Shown here: piece by piece, positions 27,884-64,000 of the stretch | How the letters are laid out: each line of letters starts with the position of its first letter | How positions within the stretch are numbered: the stretch's first letter is position 1 | Assembly (NCBI RefSeq): GCF_964340395.1 | Contig: NC_135562.1 | Location: 2,623,634 to 2,687,633, forward strand | Direction: 5' to 3' | DNA length: 64,000 bases | Source of the DNA: Glandiceps talaboti | Taxonomy: Eukaryota > Hemichordata > Enteropneusta > Spengelidae | Notes under the pieces: generated by a model | Told to the model about the DNA's origin: nothing | What the model saw: the letters and a program-made list of their open reading frames with translations, nothing else | Database searches by the model: none | Translations under genes and position numbers: made by a program

Positions 27884-28264
27884 AAAATGATGTAGGCTTG
27901 GGGTTTCACTCATGGAACATTACGTTTTTGACACAAAGATAGACATATTTCAACTCTAGACAAACAATAACAGAGACACAACAAACACAACAGGATTCTT
28001 TGCCCAAATAACATTGAACACTGATAAACATTGATATTCTTTCACAGCACAGTAGAAAGTGACTTCTAATGAAAACGTTACACATGGACTTGATGATTTT
28101 AATGGCTGCAATTGTTTATTTTCCAACTGATAATCAACATTTAAACTTGAATACTTCTAAATCCCACTGTGTACGGCACCTATGTAACTTATTCATTAGA
28201 AGTTGTCTGAGGGTGTGTAAAAATGTCATGTTGCATGAATGAAACGCCAAGCCTACATCATTTT
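27884..28264. mobile_element. Family H foldback element, copy 1 (TGATGTAGGCTTGG ends)
   Basis: AAAATGATGTAGGCTTGGGG and the inverted CCAAGCCTACATCATTTT end a 381-bp unit. The inverted match continues (GTTTCACTCATG / CATGAATGAAAC). The interior holds ACAAACAATAACAGAGACAC, also present in copy 2. Confidence 0.85.
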
Positions 28265-28466
28265 TTATAATTAGCTGTTTTCCGTTAGTAGTATAATCAA
28301 CGTTATATTTTGATCACGGTTGAATAATCTCAACTGCCATAACAATATAGTGATTAAAAACAACAATAACAAACACAAACTAATAATAATATATGCATGT
28401 CATAAATTAATGGCATTAAAATCTTCGAATTCACGTATCCAGATACTGATGATAACAAAATGTTCA

Positions 28467-28561
28467 CATACATACATACATACATACATACATACATACA
28501 TACATACATACATACATACATACATACATACATACATACATACATACATACATACATACAT
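28467..28561. repeat. ACAT microsatellite
   Basis: About 24 pure CATA units. Confidence 0.96.
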
Positions 28562-29001
28562 AGACGTTATTGATAACAAAATTCACGTACACGAACATTG
28601 ATGATAACGACAACGTCACCTGTACAGATATAATTAATGATAACACGAAATTATAAAAACTTAAATTGCGTAGAAATTGATTGTGAAACAGTGAATGCCT
28701 GTCGATCGACGAAGAGGAACGCGTTAACCGTTACCATACACGTCACGACTTGTTACAAAGACATCGACCTCGCAGGTACACACGTCACCGTCTCAATCTC
28801 TTCATAACTTTGCTTTGAAATACTCCTATAGTGAACATTTAATGGTTTTTATAGAGTAGCCTTAAATACAAATTATTCATGACACAAAGGTAGTAACTTA
28901 CTTTTAATTTGTTTTGTTTGAAATTAGTAGTTTTGGCATAGTTATATGCACGTCCACCTTCCAGTTATAGTCCCTGGTGGACCAATTTAGGAAGTGAAGA
29001 C

Positions 29002-29390
29002 TACAAGGTACAAGGTATAATGTACAAAGTATAGGGTACAAGGTACAAGGTATAGGGGGTACAGGGTATATGGTACAAGGTACAAGGTACAAGGTATAGG
29101 GTATAGGGGGTACAAGGTATATGGTACAAGGTACAAGGTACAAGGTATAGGGTACAAGGTATAGGGTACAAGGTACAAGGTATAGGGTACAAGGTATAGG
29201 GTACAAGGTACAAGGTAAAGGGTACAATTGCAAGGTACAAGGTATAGGGTACAAGGTACAAGGTATAAGGTACAAAGTATAAGGTAAAGGGTACAATTGC
29301 AAGGTACAAGGTACAAGGTATAGGGTACAAGGTACAAGGTATAAGGTACAAAGTATAAGGTACAAGGTACAAGGTACAAGGTACAAGGTA
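29002..29390. repeat. Heptamer array of TACAAGG, TATAGGG, TATAAGG
   Basis: About 55 units of a 7-bp repeat, all close to TAYARGG. Longer segments recur inside, for example GGTACAATTGCAAGG at about 29221 and 29290. Three minus-strand frames stay open up to 164 codons only because the 7-mer lacks stops in that orientation. Confidence 0.95.
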
Positions 29391-29658
29391 TATAATATTA
29401 AGCAAAATATTGTAAATGTAATTTAGTAATACATATACATGCTCTGCAAAAATAATACGGACAAAAAATGATTTAATATTAAAGACTTTATTCATATTAA
29501 TTCCACCCTAAAAACTTGTCAGCTTTGAATCCCTGATGAACGATGTACTCGAATTCAAAGAAGGGGGAGGCGTTCGCTGCACGTCCACTATTGCAAGTTA
29601 CAGAAAGGGCAATATCAGTCTTACGATCTAATAACGTTGTGTTCTTCTTGACAGTTCA

Positions 29659-30000
29659 GGCCTAATAAAAAAATTGTGTGGTTCCGATTACGCTCAATTT
29701 TCGATTAGGTGGTAGGTAGATTTTTTTATTTTAAATTTGTTTTATTATATTTTTTTCATGTGTGTGTGAGTGTCTAGTTCAGGTTTCCATTGTTTTCCAA
29801 ATGATCTCTGTGTTGTTTATTTCTTCCTATCAGATGTACAGCCATTACAGATTGGAAGAATAGTTTTATATTGTCTTTTTAAGTTTACGCATCCACTATT
29901 TCTTGTGAGACTTCACAATTTTTGCGATTTCTTTTTCTCGAGTACGTAAAAATGTTAAGGGTCGGGTAATACCGGAACCAAACAATTATTTTTAAGGCCT
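29659..30000. mobile_element. Family F MITE, uninterrupted copy
   Basis: Tips GGCCTAATAAAAAAATTGTG-TGGTTCCG and CGGAACCAAACAATTATTTT-TAAGGCC are inverted repeats of about 27 bp. The 340-bp body is T-rich and non-coding. Confidence 0.8.
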
Positions 30001-31127
30001 CACCTCATATAGCCTTATAGGATGGTGTGTTTTACATATTTATGACGTCACTCACACATTTACGTGACGTTACTCACAATTTATGTGGTGTCACTCAATT
30101 TATGTGGTGTCACTCACATTTATGCGTCGCATATGCGCACAAATTATTGAAAGTTTGACAATTTTCGCATAACGAAATCGGCGATGTTAGCAAGGTAAGA
30201 ATTGAAAAAATAGATAGTTTGGTAAAATTCTATTTCACCTGCAAAGTTGATTTTGATCTCTGTTTTACATTATTTACCATAATAACCATATAATGGTGAC
30301 TTTTGTATGACATCGTGATATTTTGCAGCGATGCCTGTACAGTTGTCATAGAAACGTATCCAAATAGAGCGATATAATATATAAATATACGAAAAGTCAA
30401 AATTTAGCCACTTTTACCCAACCATTAATTGATCAGGTAGCAAGCACCATTTCTTTTAAGTAATATATCTTAAGAAAAAAAGGGAAAAACCAAAGTAATG
30501 TATTGTATCAAGCTATATGGTATAGCATGCATGAAATTTAAGTGTAGAACATAGATTATTGTGTCATGATGTACACAATCGAGACGACAAATCAGAATCC
30601 ATATATATGTATATATATACACATATAGCTGCGGTGCACGTGATTTTCTTACTGTAATTCTACGATTTTACCTAAGGCAATATTATCTGATACGCATGAA
30701 ATATATCATTGAAGTCATGCACAGCCCAGACAAAGCCTACCCTCGCAGTTTTGATGATTACCCTTTCAAGTCCGTGACGATCAAAAGATTTTAAAATCTA
30801 ACCTTTCACACTTATCGGTCAATTTACCGAACAATTTGTAATGCTATAGATGGTTATATAAGTACGAGGTGAACATCGGAAGGAGTGTTATTAGTCAAAT
30901 AATGACAAGGTTAAGTGTATTCTAAATTTGAACTCACCATGACCTTTGACCTCTCCATGACCTACTCTTCACTTAGTCCCCCGATCTGTATTAAAGGTAC
31001 GTTTGAAGTGGAACATTTACTTGAGTCACTGTGAAGGATATCCGTCCTCTCCTCGTCAAATCTAAGTAATCTCATTGGAATGAAAGATCCATTTCTAATT
31101 GCTAATATATTGATTTCAGGTGACTAA

Positions 31128-31350
31128 AGGAGCCTTCAGTAATTAAATACAAGGAGGGAAAACACTTTCTACAAATCGGTCCTCGGGGAGAGCTATCTTT
31201 AAGACAAATTAGGGGAGGGTCAAATTTTATTTTGAGTCTGACTCACTTTTGTATTTAACCTTTCATTATTTTGTGATTTTGGCCTAATCCCACAGACCAG
31301 ACTTGATTTTCCCGACACCATCCCCTTGTAATGATTACTGAAGGCTCCCT
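31128..31350. mobile_element. Family E element (GGGAGCCTTCAGTAATTACAAGG ends), short copy
   Basis: AAGGAGCCTTCAGTAATT at the left and ATTACTGAAGGCTCCCT at the right are terminal inverted repeats. At about 220 bp it is an internally deleted version of the roughly 700-bp copies at 37659-38359 and 54573-55288. Non-coding. Confidence 0.8.
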
Positions 31351-31507
31351 TACTATATCAGATTGTGATTTATAGACGATTGTGTGTTGTTGACATCCTG
31401 CCCTTATATAATAACATACATTGTCTTCTCAATCAGATAGGATTATCTTTTGTTCGTATTGTGATTTGTTTGATTGATATCTTTATAATAAGTTTAGGTT
31501 TTTTTCC

Positions 31508-31508
<1 letters not shown>

Positions 31509-31538
<30 letters not shown>

Positions 31539-31625
31539 CATACATACATACATACATACACACATACATACATACATACATACATACATACATACATACA
31601 TACATACATACATACTTACATACAT

Positions 31626-31694
<69 letters not shown>

Positions 31695-31796
31695 TACATA
31701 CATACATACATACATACATACATACATACATACATACATACATACATACATACATACATACATACATACATGTACAGACAGACAGACAGACAGACG
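31509..31796. repeat. ACAT/CA compound microsatellite
   Basis: Long CATA blocks split by CACA blocks at 31643-31663 and 31677-31694, ending in five CAGA units. Confidence 0.96.
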
Positions 31797-32084
31797 TCCA
31801 TGTTCGATTTAGATCTGTATACTTATATTCTTCTACATGTTTTCACTTTTAAACATTTTAAAGGTACAACGCCCGTTTAAATACGTTTATAAAAGCCTTA
31901 AAAGTGAATGATAAAGTGTTTTACACGTTGACGCTGATAACTGCTCCTGAAGCAAAGATAGATACCGTCAGATGTTTGATTTAAAACTTAAGTTGCAACT
32001 TAAACGTTTTTTGAAACTTTTGTTCTATTTATTTATATCTGGTTGAATAAAGATTCACTTCATATTATTGACTTAAGAACTCTA

Positions 32085-32345
32085 ATATCATACACCCTAC
32101 ACAGTATTGAATCACCTGTGGTTAAACACACGTGTAGAAATACACATATTATGGTGCAATATATGCTATCAAATTGATTTTTGGGTTTGGACCCAAAATT
32201 CAGCACCCTCAGTGAATCACGATTTCTGACCTCTAATTGACATGTGCAATATGTGATATGCAGATATTTTAACAATTTTCAGTTAATGAAAGTATTGTTG
32301 GTTGTCTAATGAAAAAAATTATACAACAGTTGCAGCTATTGCTAC
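32085..32345 (+). mobile_element. Dispersed element family C, copy 3
   Basis: Same orientation as 12525-12803: TATGGTGCAATATATGC, GGGTTTGGACCCAAAATTC, CTCTAATTGACATG, GTATTGTTGGTTGTC, ending near CAGTTGCAGC. Non-coding. Confidence 0.75.
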
Positions 32346-33361
32346 ACACAGAAAATGATCAACATCCTTATACTCGACCTGACATCAAACACCATTTTTT
32401 AGATCTGTTATTTTTAAGTTTCCCTCTAGCGAATTGTATCAATTGTTCAAAGATCACTATGTAATAACGTTTCTAATAGAGCATCAACATATATCACACG
32501 GTGCGTCTCCAAATTTGCTGACGAAAAATACACTTTAATGATCGCTGGTCAATGAGACAGGGTTCTGGTGACGATAACAGTAGAACGCCCTCAAGTGTTC
32601 AACACATTTTATGTCTTCCTCGATAGTCGTTTTTCTATTTGTTTGACTTATGAACAAATCAAGATATAAATCAATAACTTATTCAGTGTGATATTAAATT
32701 AAAAATGATAACGATTTGTCCGAAAATAGTCTTGGTCACGACACCTGCCCGGAGCCTAAACAACTGTTCAATGTACCGTTTCCTGTTCACACCATTCAAG
32801 TGATAATCAATACCAGATTTAAATTAACAAACTCTTTTAAAAGTTTGATGAAATCCTATATATGTTCCTTTTTTATTCACACTTCCTCATTCTATTTTGT
32901 GTATAGTTTCAATAGATATGAAGTCGTCGGGGTATTTTCATATAATAACATGTCCTGATTGAAAGAGTATAAGCGTGGTACGTCTGTAGCTGGAGGAGAA
33001 ATGTCGTTTTTTTGGAAGGTAAGATAATACAGCTGTTCCTTCCGACAAGGAGACCGTGTTAGCGATTAATTTTACAACACGTTTGATAGAATGTCAAGGC
33101 AATATTTGATCACGTGAGGCGGGCTTGACAGATGTTGTGTACACGTGAAAGTCGGTCAAGGCCCAAAAGCTATCACAGCATGATTCCAAAGTTAAAATAC
33201 TTACATTTTAGTATTAAAATACTTACATTTTAGTGTGTTGTTCACCATTCATTGTTAATGTTATTTCCGGATCCTCAGTATTATTTTTAGTCAAATTGCC
33301 TGTTATACATCTACTTTATTATCTTTTCACATAATATCGTATCACCGAATCATTGTGTTGC

Positions 33362-33790
33362 GACATATTTTATCGTGTACTGCACTACGCTGAGTTGTGC
33401 TGCACTGTTACATACTGTGTTGCAAAATGTCACACTGCATTCTGGTGAATGTAAGTACACTACACCTTCCTGTGCCACATACATTGAAAAGAAAGTTCTT
33501 AAATTGCACTACACTAGACTACGCTGTAGGACTTTTTCTGTTCAATTAAAATTACTGTGCTGTGCTGTGATGTGCTGTACTGCACTGCACTGTACTGTAC
33601 TGTACTGTACTGTACTGTACTGTACTGTACTGTACTGTACGTATACTGTATTGTACTGTATTATACGTATAATGGACTATTCTGTACTGTACGTATATTG
33701 TATTATACTGTGTTGTACTGTACTGCACTGTACTCTACTCTACTGTACTCTACTCTACTCTACTCTACTCTACTCTACTCTGCTGAATTC
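33362..33790. repeat. Pentamer field: TACTG, GCACT, ACTCT variants
   Basis: A diverged start (33375-33580), a pure TGTAC core at about 33588-33643, then TGTAT variants and an ACTCT block at about 33729-33780. Both open frames here are repeat by-products. Confidence 0.9.
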
Positions 33791-33939
33791 AATGTACTCA
33801 TCTGAACTTTAAAGATTTTGATAGGTACACGATTGTTTGAATCTAGTTTGGTGAAATATCTATATCTATATCCCCATTGTGCTTGTACCTTTGGACAGCA
33901 CAGTGGTTTACAACAGAAACCAATTTACCTGAATCATAG

Positions 33940-34515
33940 CGTAGTCTGGGTCAACATAAATTTTACTAAATAACATTTATTTCGTCGTCTGGGTCGAGAA
34001 AATCAAGCCTTGCAACACCTAATCGTCTGGCTCGGCAAAAATCTTAATCTACCTACATTTCAACGTCTGGCTCTATATACTTCAAAGTGATGCTAAATTT
34101 CATCATCTAGCTCTAGAAAAATCTTACTAACAATATTTCTCACAGACGATATGTAGGAATTTCTGTAACATTTGTTTTGAGCCATACAATTAGATATTGT
34201 TCATCGATATTTTTCGTCGTTAAGCCGAAAAAGTACGAGTGACCTAAGGGTATTGTCGCTACGAGTCGCTAGACGAGTATTTCCTGGCTAAATGAAGGAA
34301 TAAATGATGAAAAGTCAGAAGAAATGATGGCGCTTTCGGAGGTATTGATAGTTCGAGCACCACAAACCAATAACATAGACATGGGTAGTCGTGCTGTAGA
34401 ACGACCAAGGTATATATCCTCTGTTCAAAGACAATAGTATGGATTTTGTGTGGTAAAATACAAAGATTGTTGTCATGCCAGACGACGTCCTGTGCTACGA
34501 TTTCTATTGTAAGCT
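33940..34515. mobile_element. Repeat family D, copy 3 (diverged)
   Basis: Minus-sense units (TCGTCTGGCTCGGCAAAAAT; CAACGTCTGGCTC) at 33970-34150 and a plus-sense tip, GCCAGACGACGTCCTG with ATTTCTATTGTAAGC, at 34470-34512, as expected of a foldback element. It is interrupted by a family G fragment at about 34195-34315. Confidence 0.55.
34195..34315. repeat. Family G dispersed fragment, copy 1
   Basis: TTTTCGTCGTTAAGCCGAAA, then GAGTGACCTAAGGGTATTGT and GACGAGTATTTCC. Similar words occur in four RIM introns. Non-coding; may mark a further transposon family. Confidence 0.5.
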
Positions 34516-35105
34516 GCACTCCATTTCCCTAACAAACACTTTTATTCCATTTTATATGATACCGAATCAGAAAAAATGTTATGGATAATATCGTTTAGAA
34601 TTGCTTCGCCATAATACAAGATATTTTACATCATTAAAAAATCTATATAAAGATACATGTAAAGGTTAAAACGTTGTTAGCAGATCAAACCATCCCTCGA
34701 CATGTTCCTTATCATTTGTGCTTTCATGATTCGAGTGTCTATTCAGATGTATAAATAGTCCAACTACCAATATATTAGCTAGCGTGACTAAAAATAAACA
34801 ATGCGATGTAGCCTTGAATCACTTCCTTTAAAACAAACATGTAAACCTCCAAAATGGTGTAGGCGCTTTGGGTGTATATGTTTACCTTGTAAAAGTGAAT
34901 ATTATATACATTAGGAAAAACATTTACTTGTCTCCCATCATGTCTACACACTGCGCATGCCTCATAGGTTAAACGTTGTATCGAGGCAACGGATAATAAT
35001 GCGATGATCCCACATAATGCGGGGCTACGCAATGACAGTATTAAAGACAGAGCAAACAGGTCACCAACGTCATCATAACGAGATCGTTACCGACACAGCT
35101 ACATC

Positions 35106-64000
<28,895 letters not shown>

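Larger units (their letters stand above)
30001..35105. other. Upstream flank of RIM; no gene seen
   Basis: Repeats and MITE relics are listed separately. A CTGCGCATGC word at 34951-34960 resembles part of an NRF1 site and lies about 150 bp upstream of the exon 1 ATG. No TATA box is convincing. The region is where a RIM promoter or 5' UTR exon would be expected. Confidence 0.35.

Noticed and set aside
28904-29495. Three minus-strand frames of 130-164 codons (Leu-Val-Pro-Cys-Thr repeats)
   Set aside because: Direct translation of the heptamer array; all three frames are open at once.

Overview
This window is animal nuclear DNA: AT-rich, gene-sparse, full of spliceosomal introns with GT-AG borders, short simple repeats and small foldback transposon relics. 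It contains one 100-base assembly gap (36401-36500). The protein evidence and repeat style suggest an invertebrate animal, plausibly marine (mollusc, brachiopod, hemichordate or lancelet type). The sequence alone does not settle the phylum.

One gene is recognisable. On the + strand from about 35106 to beyond the right edge lies an orthologue of the presynaptic active-zone scaffold RIM (vertebrate RIMS1/RIMS2, fly Rim, worm unc-10). I assembled fourteen exons whose splice phases all agree. They give 723 codons before the last exon plus 71 more inside the window, with no stop. In order they encode the Rab3-binding N-terminal helix (exon 2), a zinc finger with four CxxC pairs (exons 3-4), a basic Ser/Arg-rich linker (exon 5), a PDZ domain (exons 6-8), a short linker (exons 9-10), the first C2 domain (exons 11-14), and the start of a proline-rich region. 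The second C2 domain and the stop codon must lie to the right. The start (exon 1, 35106) is the least certain part.

Layout: 1-35 kb holds no gene I can recognise. It carries microsatellites, several foldback or MITE-like families, a 38-bp satellite (23461-24081), heptamer and pentamer arrays and a tRNA-like SINE. From 35.1 to 64 kb is RIM, with introns from 272 to 7077 bp that carry the same repeat families. Microsatellites often begin within 40 bp of an exon border. A 1.05-kb CTTTA/CTTTG array fills much of intron 13.

Nearly all the long open frames here are artefacts of tetra-, penta- or heptanucleotide repeats. The exception that remains unexplained is a 210-codon ATG-started frame in intron 4 (50531-51163). 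I see no operon, CRISPR array, defence locus or other new multi-gene system. The most informative observations concern the RIM gene structure, possible cryptic splicing, the repeat families and an assembly problem at the gap.
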